Origin: Deltaproteobacteria bacterium
Lineage (GTDB): Bacteria > Bdellovibrionota > Bacteriovoracia > Bacteriovoracales > Bacteriovoracaceae
Direction: 5' to 3'
NCBI GenBank assembly: GCA_006226755.1
Contig: SBGE01000197.1
Location: 1-44,976 of the forward strand
Length of the DNA stretch: 44,976 nucleotides
Made by a program: the position numbers and the translations under genes. Numbering within the stretch: the first letter of the stretch is position 1; each line of letters starts with the position of its first letter. Positions 32,802 to 40,232 of this stretch are shown one piece after another. The notes beneath the pieces were generated by a model. That model was not told the origin of the DNA. It did not search any database and saw only the letters and a program-made list of their open reading frames with translations.

Positions 32802-33452
32802 ATGGAAAATCTAAGAAACCTGATCGTCCTCCCATTCCTTAATACATTTGCAGGCGACGGCGAAGGAACTCTTCGTGTCGATGTCACTGCTGAAGATGGT
32901 GAACATCAAATCAAGTATGAAGGAAAAGTTGTTGGGAGTTTGAAGATTGATGAAGGTTTTAGAATTGATACCATCCATTTGTCAGAACTTTCAAAAAGAG
33001 TGGCTCCCATCTTGGCCGCTGGAGAAGATTTGATTGAATACCAACTCAAAGTTCTTGATTGGGTTGCAGAAGCTAAAGATATAGCAGGTGATGCCGGTGA
33101 TTGGGTCGGAGTTTATTACAAAGCTTCTTATATCTTAAAAGAAGATACAACAGACTTGGTACTAGGCCCTTATCTCGGTCGATCAACTGACCACATTAGA
33201 ATTCCTATCGATAAAGGCTTTTGTGGAATGGCGCTTAGAGAAGAGAAAACTGTAAACATTGAAGACGTCTCCAAAGACGATACTCATATTGCTTGTTCCA
33301 TCACAACTAAAAGTGAAATAGTCATTCCACTAAAAGATTCTAACGGTAATTTTGTTGCTGAGCTCGACATTGACTCAGACAAACTGGCCTCTTTTAATCC
33401 TAAGCTTGAGGCAGAGTTACAAGAGTTCGCTCTGACTTTTCCAAGTCTTTAA
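32802..33452 (+). CDS. GAF-domain protein resembling free-methionine-R-sulfoxide reductase
   Basis: This 216-residue protein ends in a GAF domain close to fRMsr (E. coli YebR): RIPIDKGFCGMA, VNIEDV, HIACSITTKSEIVIPL and ELDIDSD match the family's core. fRMsr uses three cysteines (84, 94, 118 in E. coli). Here the last two align to Cys141 and Cys165 with the same 24-residue spacing, but the first is His131. The catalytic cysteine is kept, so activity is possible with changed recycling. About 75 extra N-terminal residues have no known domain. It follows the hydrolase by two bases and overlaps the MerR gene by four bases in convergent orientation. Confidence 0.75.
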   Translation: MENLRNLIVLPFLNTFAGDGEGTLRVDVTAEDGEHQIKYEGKVVGSLKIDEGFRIDTIHLSELSKRVAPILAAGEDLIEYQLKVLDWVAEAKDIAGDAGDWVGVYYKASYILKEDTTDLVLGPYLGRSTDHIRIPIDKGFCGMALREEKTVNIEDVSKDDTHIACSITTKSEIVIPLKDSNGNFVAELDIDSDKLASFNPKLEAELQEFALTFPSL

Positions 33453-34261
33453 TCAAAACTCTTAAGCCTCGTCATTGTAAAAATTGGTGTATAGGGGATA
33501 ACAATGAATCCTGTTGTCCCATCTTTATACTTGAATTCTGTTCTGATAATGATTTCGTGAATTCCCATTAATTGGCCGACATCTTCTTTTGTAAAGTCCT
33601 CAACAAGGTCCAGTCCGATATCCGGGAGGAATTGCTTCCAGGCCTTTTTATAGCCTTTGATAAAAGATTCAGAAACTGATACTCCAAAAGCGAAGGACGA
33701 CTCAGAAAGAATTGAAAAAACTTGAGGTGTTGATTTGAGTTCATCATACCATTGACCAAACTTCATAAGATCAGTGGCAACAAGTTCGATATCTGCTTCT
33801 TTTTCAATATGATCTTCATAAATAGTTTTGAGAAGAGGGATAGAGTAGGCTACTCGCTGAAATTTTTCCTCACCACCCATTGTTTTCATTTTCTTTTCTT
33901 CAGGATTAGTTTTAAGAAGCTGGATCAAACTTTTCTTTGAAGTATTAAGTTGGTCAACCAGATAACGCAGATAGGGAATGGAGTCTGACTTTATTTCAGC
34001 AATTTCTTTTTCTCTTTCTAAGACTTTTGAAACGATTGAAGCTTCTTCTCCTGGAGAGTCTTGCAGCTCTTTGATTTCCTTTAGCTGAAATCCAAGATTT
34101 TGAAGTGACTTGATGAACTCAGCAATTTCATATTGAGAATCATTGTAGTAGCGGTAATTATTCTCTGCTCGAAAAGGCAGAAGAAGTCCTTGCTCTTCGA
34201 GGTAGCGTAGCATGCGAATTGAAATACCTGAGTTCTTAGAAAAATCTTTTATCTGAATCAT
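33449..34261 (-). CDS. MerR-family transcriptional regulator
   Basis: This 270-residue regulator has the MerR winged helix-turn-helix at residues 1-70 (MIQIKDFSKNSGISIRMLRYLEEQGLLLP, then NNYRYYNDSQYEIAEFI), a dimerisation helix, and a large C-terminal effector domain of about 150 residues. The DNA-binding RYYEE-type core is present as RMLRYLEEQG. The effector is unknown. GGAGA precedes the ATG. Its own promoter shows the 19-bp spacer and dyad typical of MerR control, so it probably regulates itself. Neighbours suggest a target among the hydrolase/GAF genes, but no copy of its dyad was seen there. Confidence 0.9.
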   Translation of the reverse strand: MIQIKDFSKNSGISIRMLRYLEEQGLLLPFRAENNYRYYNDSQYEIAEFIKSLQNLGFQLKEIKELQDSPGEEASIVSKVLEREKEIAEIKSDSIPYLRYLVDQLNTSKKSLIQLLKTNPEEKKMKTMGGEEKFQRVAYSIPLLKTIYEDHIEKEADIELVATDLMKFGQWYDELKSTPQVFSILSESSFAFGVSVSESFIKGYKKAWKQFLPDIGLDLVEDFTKEDVGQLMGIHEIIIRTEFKYKDGTTGFIVIPYTPIFTMTRLKSFD

Positions 34262-34291
34262 AATCTCTCCATGTTAACGGGTTATGTATGA

Positions 34292-34322
34292 ATTATCGAC
34301 CCTGACATGGTGTGAGACTCAA
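34292..34322 (-). promoter_or_regulatory. MerR-type promoter with operator dyad
   Basis: On the minus strand TTGAGT (34317-34322) and GATAAT (34292-34297) are 19 bases apart, the over-long spacing that MerR proteins correct. The spacer holds a dyad (34298-34320): GACCCTGACA and TGTGAGACTC around TGG, matching as inverted arms at 7 of 10 positions. It drives the merR gene itself. Confidence 0.75.
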
Positions 34323-34428
34323 GAACTTTTTATAAATAGTTCAAACGACTGAAATCCTTTAAAGCATTATAATCATTGATAAATATTTCTGAGGGAATCA
34401 AAAAGCAGATTTTAAAAGTTTGACCATG

Positions 34429-35079
34429 TCACCGCAGGTTACTGCCTTCAGGCTCTTTTGAGATTGAGGGCGTGTTTTTGTGCTTTATTTGAATGGTGAT
34501 TGGTCTCGAACTTTTACTGTCGTAAGAACCAGAAGTTTTTGAGGTACTGAAAGTATAATTTCTCTTTGTCGTCGACGAAGATGGTGTAGATGAGGGAGCT
34601 CTCTCTGGTTCTTTATTCCAATTAGCTCCTCGAAAAACTTTGGCAGGCTTGGATTCCCAGGTTGCTTGGTAATAGCTAGGCTTGGGTCTTGTTGCTAATT
34701 TCGGAAACTCCTTCCCGCATGTATAAGTACATTTTTTCTTTTTGTAGATTTTATAAGAAGTTGTAGAGCCATATTTTTCTTTCTCTTCACGTTTCCTTCT
34801 CGCGACCGTGGCGTGATAGCTTTCTTCTTTCATACTTTCTGGTAGTTCATCAGGCGTAGATTTAAATTTAATGTTCTTATCAACCTGATACTCATAATAG
34901 TCGGCGGTATAGTAAGCGGGTGGATGTTGAGTCGGAGGTTTGTGATTCTTCTCGTAGTTACTGGCCCGCGCTTCCTCCAATCCAGGAGGATTATCGTTAT
35001 CAGCGGACCAGATACCTTGGGATACACCTTGGGAAAAGGCCCACCCTGAATAAAGTAAAATCAGGATGCAAAACCTCAT
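34429..35079 (-). CDS. Secreted low-complexity protein of unknown function
   Basis: This 216-residue protein starts with a short signal peptide (MRFCILILLYSGWAFSQG). The mature part is rich in Ser, Thr, Lys, Tyr and Pro with little predicted order (PPTQHPPAYYTADYYEY, then APSSTPSSSTTKRNYTFS). One cysteine pair is visible (KKCTYTCGKE). Such composition suits an exported surface or matrix protein; no family is recognised. A perfect sigma-28 -10 motif lies about 40 bases upstream. The glutamine amidotransferase gene lies upstream on the same strand, 94 bases away. Confidence 0.65.
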   Translation of the reverse strand: MRFCILILLYSGWAFSQGVSQGIWSADNDNPPGLEEARASNYEKNHKPPTQHPPAYYTADYYEYQVDKNIKFKSTPDELPESMKEESYHATVARRKREEKEKYGSTTSYKIYKKKKCTYTCGKEFPKLATRPKPSYYQATWESKPAKVFRGANWNKEPERAPSSTPSSSTTKRNYTFSTSKTSGSYDSKSSRPITIQIKHKNTPSISKEPEGSNLR

Positions 35080-35117
35080 AGGAATATTTTAAAAGAGGTT
35101 GCTGTGAAAAAAGCGTA

Positions 35118-35144
35118 TTATCGGCAAGTGACTGAAAAGACTGA
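35118..35144 (-). promoter_or_regulatory. Possible sigma-28 promoter of the secreted low-complexity gene
   Basis: On the minus strand a perfect GCCGATAA (35118-35125) is preceded after 15 bases by TCAG, a poor match to TAAA. The same bases contain a sigma-70-like GATAAT, so either sigma factor could use the site. Confidence 0.4.
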
Positions 35145-35173
35145 TCTCAACAAGTTTTGTTCTTGCCCATTTT

Positions 35174-35824
35174 TCAACACATGGTCTGCAAAAACATTGA
35201 AATGACATGGTCTCCACCTGTCAGCATATTTTCAAGCTCTTCCTTGGTTGGAGGTGTTTTCATATTAGTTCTTATGAAGTGGTCGCTGGCCTCTGGATGC
35301 CCTTGGTAGCTGATGAAGGGAAGAGAGTTGTGTGCAATGATGTCGTACTTGCATTCTTTTGATTGGCCAATGTGTATGAAGTCTTTGGGAAGATCTTTGA
35401 TTTGATAACTGTGCTGAGTCATCATACAAACTTCTTCTCCTTTTTTGAGACCACCAAAACTTTCCAAAATTGAAATTTTCCTAGGTCCATTAAAGCAGAC
35501 ATCGTTTTCATTTTTGATGACTTCCACTCCAAAAGCATCTGCCATCAATTGGTGACCAAAACAAATTCCAAGAGTTGGAACTCCATCAAGAATTTGTTGT
35601 TGCATGAAATTTTGCAAATCAATTTGCCAAGGAAGACGATCCTCAACGTTTGAATAACTACCAAAAATTATCCAAGCAGCAGGTTTGTCGACTTTCAGAC
35701 TTTCTATTCCAAACCATGAAGGGCTATGATAGGTGAAGGAAAGATTAAAGAGACGTTTCATTCTGTTGGCACAACGGATGGAGGGTTCTGAAATGGCACA
35801 GTCAATGATAGCAATATGGCTCAT
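35174..35824 (-). CDS. Class I glutamine amidotransferase-like protein
   Basis: This 216-residue protein has a GATase1 domain. The nucleophile Cys88 is in GICFGHQLMADAFG, the nucleophile elbow, and the catalytic His176 and Glu178 are in SYQGHPEAS. It resembles stand-alone GMP-synthase-like amidotransferases, which release ammonia from glutamine or hydrolyse gamma-glutamyl bonds; the partner or substrate is unknown. ATG 35824 is divergent from the MGMT gene by only 15 bases. GGAG, read from a shared palindrome, lies 10 bases ahead of it. Confidence 0.85.
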   Translation of the reverse strand: MSHIAIIDCAISEPSIRCANRMKRLFNLSFTYHSPSWFGIESLKVDKPAAWIIFGSYSNVEDRLPWQIDLQNFMQQQILDGVPTLGICFGHQLMADAFGVEVIKNENDVCFNGPRKISILESFGGLKKGEEVCMMTQHSYQIKDLPKDFIHIGQSKECKYDIIAHNSLPFISYQGHPEASDHFIRTNMKTPPTKEELENMLTGGDHVISMFLQTMC

Positions 35825-35829
35825 AAAAA

Positions 35830-35838
35830 GGAGACTCC
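35830..35838. promoter_or_regulatory. Palindromic GGAGACTCC with Shine-Dalgarno on both strands
   Basis: GGAGACTCC reads GGAG on the plus strand six bases before TTG 35840. Its complement reads GGAG on the minus strand ten bases before ATG 35824. One nine-base sequence therefore appears to serve as ribosome binding site for both divergent genes. Confidence 0.55.
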
Positions 35839-35839
35839 A

Positions 35840-36298
35840 TTGTACAGAGAATACCTCAAATCACCTGTAGGCTACCTTGAAATCCTCTGTGATGAAACTC
35901 ATTTATTGTCAGTTAGTTTTGTCAGTCAGGCCAACAAAAAAGTTAGTTCGAATACCATCACAAATAATACTCGAACCCAATTACAAGAGTATTTCGACGG
36001 ACGAAGAAAGCAGTTTGATCTGCCTCTGAAAGTTGAAGGAACAGAATTTCAAAAGAAAGTTTGGGGTAAGCTGAAACGAATACCTTATGGAAAGCTTGAA
36101 ACCTATGGAAGTGTGGCCAAGTCCCTTGGGAAGCCTTTGGCCTCAAGAGCTGTGGGGGGAGCGAACAATAAAAATAAAATTGGAATCATTATCCCTTGTC
36201 ATAGAGTCGTTGGAACAAGTGGAAGTCTTACCGGATATGCTCCGGGTCTGAAATACAAAGAATTTCTTTTGAAACTAGAGGGAAGTCTAGAAGACTAA
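35840..36298 (+). CDS. ogt: Methylated-DNA-protein-cysteine methyltransferase (MGMT/Ogt)
   Basis: This suicide repair protein removes O6-alkyl groups from guanine in DNA by transfer to its active cysteine, Cys120 in IIIPCHRVVG. The helix-turn-helix DNA-binding part (PYGKLETYGSVAKSLGKPLASRAVGGANNKN) and the terminal GYAPGLKYKEFLLKLEG match the family. I place the start at TTG 35840 because AAGGAG lies six bases ahead and this removes an overlap with the divergent gene, giving 152 residues. ATG 35816 is the alternative (160 residues) but has no binding site. It lacks the Ada N-terminal regulatory domain. Confidence 0.92.
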   Translation: MYREYLKSPVGYLEILCDETHLLSVSFVSQANKKVSSNTITNNTRTQLQEYFDGRRKQFDLPLKVEGTEFQKKVWGKLKRIPYGKLETYGSVAKSLGKPLASRAVGGANNKNKIGIIIPCHRVVGTSGSLTGYAPGLKYKEFLLKLEGSLED

Positions 36299-36302
36299 CG
36301 GA

Positions 36303-36473
36303 TTATTTTTTTCCGCCGCTTCCACCTTGACCGCCTGATCCATCATCACCGTGTGGTGGCTTCTTAGGATAAGTTTTCTTGGCAGCTTGAAGAAGGTCTG
36401 GAGTGTAAGACGCAGCTTGCACGTTCAATGAGACGATAGCGATTGTGAAAAGAATCAAACTCAAAATTTTCAT
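36303..36473 (-). CDS. Small secreted glycine-rich peptide (56 residues)
   Basis: This short frame encodes a signal peptide (MKILSLILFTIAIVSLNVQA) and a mature peptide of about 36 residues. It contains ASYTPDLLQAAKKTYPKKPP and a glycine-rich tail (GDDGSGGQGGSGGKK). AGAGG lies six bases ahead of the ATG. The intact signal sequence, good binding site and position between genes support a real gene. It sits four bases after the ogt stop in convergent orientation. No homologue is recognised. Confidence 0.65.
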   Translation of the reverse strand: MKILSLILFTIAIVSLNVQAASYTPDLLQAAKKTYPKKPPHGDDGSGGQGGSGGKK

Positions 36474-36574
36474 AACAGACCTCTTTTAATATTTGTCTGA
36501 GTCTGAATTTATAGCAAAAAAAAGAAATCTCAACTTTGGTAGTCGGGCGGTTTTCGATAAATCAGCTAGTTAAC

Positions 36575-36612
36575 TGCGGAATGTAAGGAAAATGCTCATC
36601 TAACATTCCGCA
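36575..36612. repeat. Perfect 10-bp inverted repeat with 18-base loop
   Basis: TGCGGAATGT and ACATTCCGCA are exact inverted copies. The element lies downstream of the Ste24 stop and about 100 bases upstream of the small secreted gene, with no T run. It may be a 3' mRNA hairpin or an operator. Confidence 0.7.
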
Positions 36613-36648
36613 AAATCTATTTAAGGGTGCCGAAGTGTCCCCAAATTT

Positions 36649-37926
36649 CTAGTTGGAGACACCTTTTTTGATCAGATCTTCTAGAAATTGAACCCTAATA
36701 AGCGCTGGTGGATGGCTGTGATAAAAAGCTGAGTACACTGGGTCTGGAGTCAAAGTTGAAGCATTGTCTTTGTACATTTTGACCAAGGCAGAGATGAGTT
36801 TGCTGGCCTTGGCATTTTTTGAAGCAAATTCATCGGCCTCAAACTCATACTTTCTTGAAACCCATGCGCTAATTGGAGTGAGAAAGAAAGTGTATGCTCC
36901 ACTGACCATCATGAAGAGAACCAACGCTAAGTGTGTTCCCATGGTTTGAACGCCGTGACCTTGGAAGAAAGCTTCTGATTTCATACATGCGCCGAGGACC
37001 CAAAAGCCGATCAAGCTAAAGACAATTCCTTTCGCCAGTTGTTTGATAATGTGCTTTCTTTTGAAGTGGCCAAGCTCATGGGCAAGTACAGATTCAACTT
37101 CATCTGCCTCCAAAGTTTTGATGAGAGTATCGAAGAATACAATTCTTTTGTTTTTTCCAAAACCTGTGAAGTAGGCATTCCCATGGGCACTTCTCATCGA
37201 GGCATCCATTACAAAGAGGCCTTTACTTTGAAAACCTGTTCGCTCCAATAGAGAAAGAACTCTATCTTTAACTTCTCCATCTTCAAGAGGTGAGAACTTG
37301 TTGAACATAGGAGCGATGACTGTTGGGTAGAGCCAAATCAAGAAAAATTGAATGATAGTCAAAAAGGCCCAGCCGTAAACCCACCATATGTCTCCTAGGG
37401 CCTGCATGATCCAAAGGATGCCAGCAACAATTGGAAGACCAATAATGGAACCTAGAATTAAACCCTTTACCATATCAGTTACAAAAATTTTGGGAGTTGT
37501 TTTGTTGAAACCGTATTTTTCTTCCACGACAAAAGTCGTGTAGATACTTTGGGGTAGTCCCAAAAGCATACTGATTAAACCAAACAAGGCAAAGAAAACA
37601 ACTCCATGAGTGATCGGGGAAAGGCTAAATTTTACAACGATCATGTTTAACGATTCCAATCCTCCTCCAAGAGTCCAGATCAGCATCACAATCAAATCAA
37701 TCGCTTTAAAGAATTTTGAAGTTTTGATTTTGGCGATGGAATAATCCGCGGCCTTTTGATGATCTTCCAGAGTAATTTGATCTTTGAATTTATCTGGAAC
37801 TTCGTCCGAGTGGGCGAGAATGTGTCCACGATTTTTCATATCAAGCCAGGCCTCTATTAGGGCCTTGGAAAAAAGAAAGAGTAAAAATATTTTTGTGACT
37901 ACGGGAGCCAAACTATCTTGCGCCAT
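36649..37926 (-). CDS. M48A (Ste24/CAAX prenyl protease 1 type) membrane metalloprotease
   Basis: This 425-residue integral membrane protease has several transmembrane segments and the zinc motif HELGHFKRKHI, with the downstream EADEFASKNA glutamate as third ligand. The NAYFTGFGKNKRIVFFDTLI segment is typical of Ste24 and HtpX relatives. Family members process or degrade misfolded membrane proteins. GAGG five bases ahead supports ATG 37926; a GTG two codons upstream (37932) is an alternative. The gene is divergent from gloB. The end of a different M48 protease lies at the right edge of the window. Confidence 0.92.
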   Translation of the reverse strand: MAQDSLAPVVTKIFLLFLFSKALIEAWLDMKNRGHILAHSDEVPDKFKDQITLEDHQKAADYSIAKIKTSKFFKAIDLIVMLIWTLGGGLESLNMIVVKFSLSPITHGVVFFALFGLISMLLGLPQSIYTTFVVEEKYGFNKTTPKIFVTDMVKGLILGSIIGLPIVAGILWIMQALGDIWWVYGWAFLTIIQFFLIWLYPTVIAPMFNKFSPLEDGEVKDRVLSLLERTGFQSKGLFVMDASMRSAHGNAYFTGFGKNKRIVFFDTLIKTLEADEVESVLAHELGHFKRKHIIKQLAKGIVFSLIGFWVLGACMKSEAFFQGHGVQTMGTHLALVLFMMVSGAYTFFLTPISAWVSRKYEFEADEFASKNAKASKLISALVKMYKDNASTLTPDPVYSAFYHSHPPALIRVQFLEDLIKKGVSN

Positions 37927-38003
37927 GTCCACCTCTAGCTCTAGGCAAAATAAACAACGAGATTTAGGATATATGCTTTGAAGCGATTATAAAAGGCTCA
38001 GAG

Positions 38004-38783
38004 ATGGAGATTCATCAATTATATACCCATTCAAATCTTCGAAATTTCACATATATCCTTGAGCCCGAGGAAGGTGGCCTGTTTTGCTTTGATCCCTTCG
38101 ATGCCTCTCAGGTGGTGTCGTTTGCTGATGAGCTTGGGAAGCCGCTTCGAGTCGTTATCAATACTCATGAGCATTGGGATCATACCCAGGGAAATGAAGA
38201 GCTGGTAAAAACTTTTAATTGCGAAGTTTGGGCCCACGAAAATGGTAAAGGAAAAATTCCTTGTGTGACTCGTTTTCTCACTCATGGAGAAAAAATTGAA
38301 CTTGATGATAAGTTCTCATTGCAGGTTCTCGATACTCCAGGTCATACGTTCGCGCATCTTTGTCTTCTTTTGCTCAGAAGAGGCGAACCCTATGCTGTCT
38401 TTACCGGAGATACTCTTTTCAATGCTGGGGTGGGGAACTGTCACAATGGTGGTGATCCTGAAGTTCTCTATGAAACCATTTCCAAGCAATTTCATGTTAT
38501 GCCGGATGAAGTCAAAGTGTATCCAGGTCATGAGTATCTCGGGAACAATTTGAGATTTACTCTGGATAGAGAGCCATCTAACGATAGTGCCAGAGAATTG
38601 CTCGACGTTTATCAGACAATGAAGACAGATGAAGAATTTATCGTTACAACAATTGCGAAAGAAAAAGAAATTAACACTTTTTTTCGACTTGATAACAGTG
38701 AAGTCATTGCCAATATTAGCGGTGATACTTCCAGTGAAAAACAAGTGTTCTTAAGATTAAGAGAACTAAGAAATAAATGGTAA
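38004..38783 (+). CDS. gloB: Hydroxyacylglutathione hydrolase (glyoxalase II)
   Basis: Glyoxalase II hydrolyses S-lactoylglutathione to lactate, finishing methylglyoxal detoxification. The 259-residue metallo-beta-lactamase-fold protein has the binuclear metal site His55, His57, Asp59, His60 in THEHWDH, then PGHTFAH, the bridging Asp in GDTLF, and His in YPGHEY. The C-terminal helical domain (EKEINTFFRLDN) recognises glutathione, setting it apart from other MBL enzymes. No glyoxalase I gene is nearby. The bcp gene follows 11 bases after its stop and is probably co-transcribed, linking two thiol/stress functions. Confidence 0.92.
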   Translation: MEIHQLYTHSNLRNFTYILEPEEGGLFCFDPFDASQVVSFADELGKPLRVVINTHEHWDHTQGNEELVKTFNCEVWAHENGKGKIPCVTRFLTHGEKIELDDKFSLQVLDTPGHTFAHLCLLLLRRGEPYAVFTGDTLFNAGVGNCHNGGDPEVLYETISKQFHVMPDEVKVYPGHEYLGNNLRFTLDREPSNDSARELLDVYQTMKTDEEFIVTTIAKEKEINTFFRLDNSEVIANISGDTSSEKQVFLRLRELRNKW

Positions 38784-38794
38784 AGGAGAAAACT

Positions 38795-39265
38795 ATGCCA
38801 GCAGCAATCGGAAAAGCAGCTCCAGCGTTTACATTACTCAATCAAGAGGGAGAGAAAGTATCTCTCAAGGATTTCAAAGGAGAAAAAAACGTTGTCCTTT
38901 ATTTCTATCCTAAGGCCATGACTCCTGGATGTACTGTTCAGGCCTGTGGACTTCGTGACGCTAAAAAGAAATATACTTCAAGTAAGACTGTCGTTTTAGG
39001 AGTGAGTCCTGATGCTCCTGAGAGGCTTAAAAAATTCGAAGAAAGAGATAAACTGAATTTCACTCTTCTTTCAGACCCAGATCACAAGATCGCAGAGAAG
39101 TATGGAGTATGGGGTCTCAAAAAATTCATGGGCCGTGAATTCATGGGGATTCTCAGACAGACGTTCATCATTGGGACGGATGGGAAAATCAAGCACATTA
39201 TGGAAAAGGTCAATACCAAGACCCACCATGAAGATGCCCTGAAATGGATCAAAGATAACCTCTAA
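38795..39265 (+). CDS. bcp: Thioredoxin-dependent peroxiredoxin Bcp
   Basis: This 156-residue Bcp/PrxQ-type peroxiredoxin reduces hydroperoxides using thioredoxin. The peroxidatic Cys46 and resolving Cys51 lie in the family motif TPGCTVQACG. PKAMTPG replaces the more usual PKDxTPG. The start is ATG 38795, seven bases after AAAGGAG; the frame opens six codons earlier, overlapping the gloB end. It should form an operon with gloB. This is the second peroxiredoxin of the window. Confidence 0.93.
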   Translation: MPAAIGKAAPAFTLLNQEGEKVSLKDFKGEKNVVLYFYPKAMTPGCTVQACGLRDAKKKYTSSKTVVLGVSPDAPERLKKFEERDKLNFTLLSDPDHKIAEKYGVWGLKKFMGREFMGILRQTFIIGTDGKIKHIMEKVNTKTHHEDALKWIKDNL

Positions 39266-39309
39266 TTCCTTAAAAACCTGAAAGAAATACAGGGGAAGGC
39301 TCCCTAGCC

Positions 39310-39338
39310 TTGAGTTGGGGAGCTGCGTCATCTATAAT
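39310..39338 (+). promoter_or_regulatory. Strong sigma-70 promoter, leaderless geometry
   Basis: TTGAGT (39310-39315) and a perfect TATAAT (39333-39338) are 17 bases apart. The ATG of the lipoprotein gene begins seven bases after the -10 box, where transcription should start, and there is no Shine-Dalgarno sequence. Confidence 0.8.
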
Positions 39339-39345
39339 CCCCACC

Positions 39346-40146
39346 ATGAAACGTCTCAAATATTTTCAGATACTTATGCTCTTCGTGTTGGTTGCCTGTA
39401 ATCCAGAGAACCCAAGGCGAGGTGCCGCCAAAACTCCTCGTGGAGTTCAGGGCCTTGGAGGCAATGCCTACGAGAGAATGGTATTTGAGATCGATAACTC
39501 TGGTCCTTCTGATCTGAGATCTCCTGTTGATCAGGAAGAAATCGAATATCGAATTGCTTATGTTAAAGAAAGGACAGCAACCTTTAACATCGATAATGAC
39601 GGCACACTTTGCAAATACACTTATAAAAAAGCATTGATCAAAGAAGTCGTATCAAAAGTGAATACTGAATTTGAAATTGTTAAAACGACGACTCCAACAG
39701 AAACGACTTATGTTGGAATTCCCATCGCGAATGTTAAACAGAAATGTGAAGCGGCTAAAGAGCAAAAGCTTAAAGGCTCACCACTGACACGAAAACTTGA
39801 TTTGACCGAGGCGTGGAAGAACTACAAAAATTATCTGAAAAACGAAGTACGAAATGTCATTGAGGCCTGTGAGAAAAGAGCGATCATCATGGGTGGAAAA
39901 TGTATGTCAATGAATGCCGATGTGACTCGAGATCAAGAAGTTCTTTTTGATCCGATTGTTGTTTATAAATTCGGAGCTAAAATCGAAGCTCTGCGTGCTG
40001 ATTACACAATTGAGAGAACCTTTACTTTGAATTACCCGTATTTCAGTTTTTTTGGTCTGATTCATTTGCGCGGCATGACTCCGCTTGAAGGCCAAGATCT
40101 CTCAAAAGCTATTGATTCTCTTGAAGTTTTGACCTGGAAGCGCTGA
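39346..40146 (+). CDS. Lipoprotein of unknown function
   Basis: This 266-residue lipoprotein has a signal peptide with lipobox LLVAC-like LFVLVAC (Cys18). A flexible Arg/Gly/Pro segment follows, then a mixed alpha/beta domain with several cysteines (DGTLCKY, KQKCEAAK, VIEACEKR, GGKCMSM) that could form two disulfides. No family is recognised. ATG 39346 is chosen because the signal peptide starts there and a strong promoter ends seven bases before; the frame opens at 39310 within that promoter. It is followed by the EEP lipoprotein, which has its own promoter. Confidence 0.7.
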   Translation: MKRLKYFQILMLFVLVACNPENPRRGAAKTPRGVQGLGGNAYERMVFEIDNSGPSDLRSPVDQEEIEYRIAYVKERTATFNIDNDGTLCKYTYKKALIKEVVSKVNTEFEIVKTTTPTETTYVGIPIANVKQKCEAAKEQKLKGSPLTRKLDLTEAWKNYKNYLKNEVRNVIEACEKRAIIMGGKCMSMNADVTRDQEVLFDPIVVYKFGAKIEALRADYTIERTFTLNYPYFSFFGLIHLRGMTPLEGQDLSKAIDSLEVLTWKR

Positions 40147-40176
40147 GCCTTCAATAAAAACCTAAAGATACAATTC

Positions 40177-40205
40177 TTGTCGCCAAGATCACCCTTTGCT
40201 ACAAA
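40177..40205 (+). promoter_or_regulatory. Candidate promoter of the second EEP lipoprotein
   Basis: TTGTCG (40177-40182) and TACAAA (40200-40205) are separated by 17 bases, about 28 bases before the GTG start at 40233. Confidence 0.5.
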
Positions 40206-40232
40206 TAATCATCATATTTGTAGGAGGAAGAG

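Noticed and set aside
34292-34299. GTCGATAA as a further sigma-28 -10 box before merR
   Set aside because: No matching -35 box; the same bases form part of a much better MerR-type promoter.
36630-36648. A 15-base identity (GAAGTGTCCCCAAAT) shared with the end of the EEP gene near 17079, giving a WGHF peptide in one frame
   Set aside because: Matches of this length are expected by chance in 45 kb, and no further similarity extends on either side, so a gene remnant is not supported.
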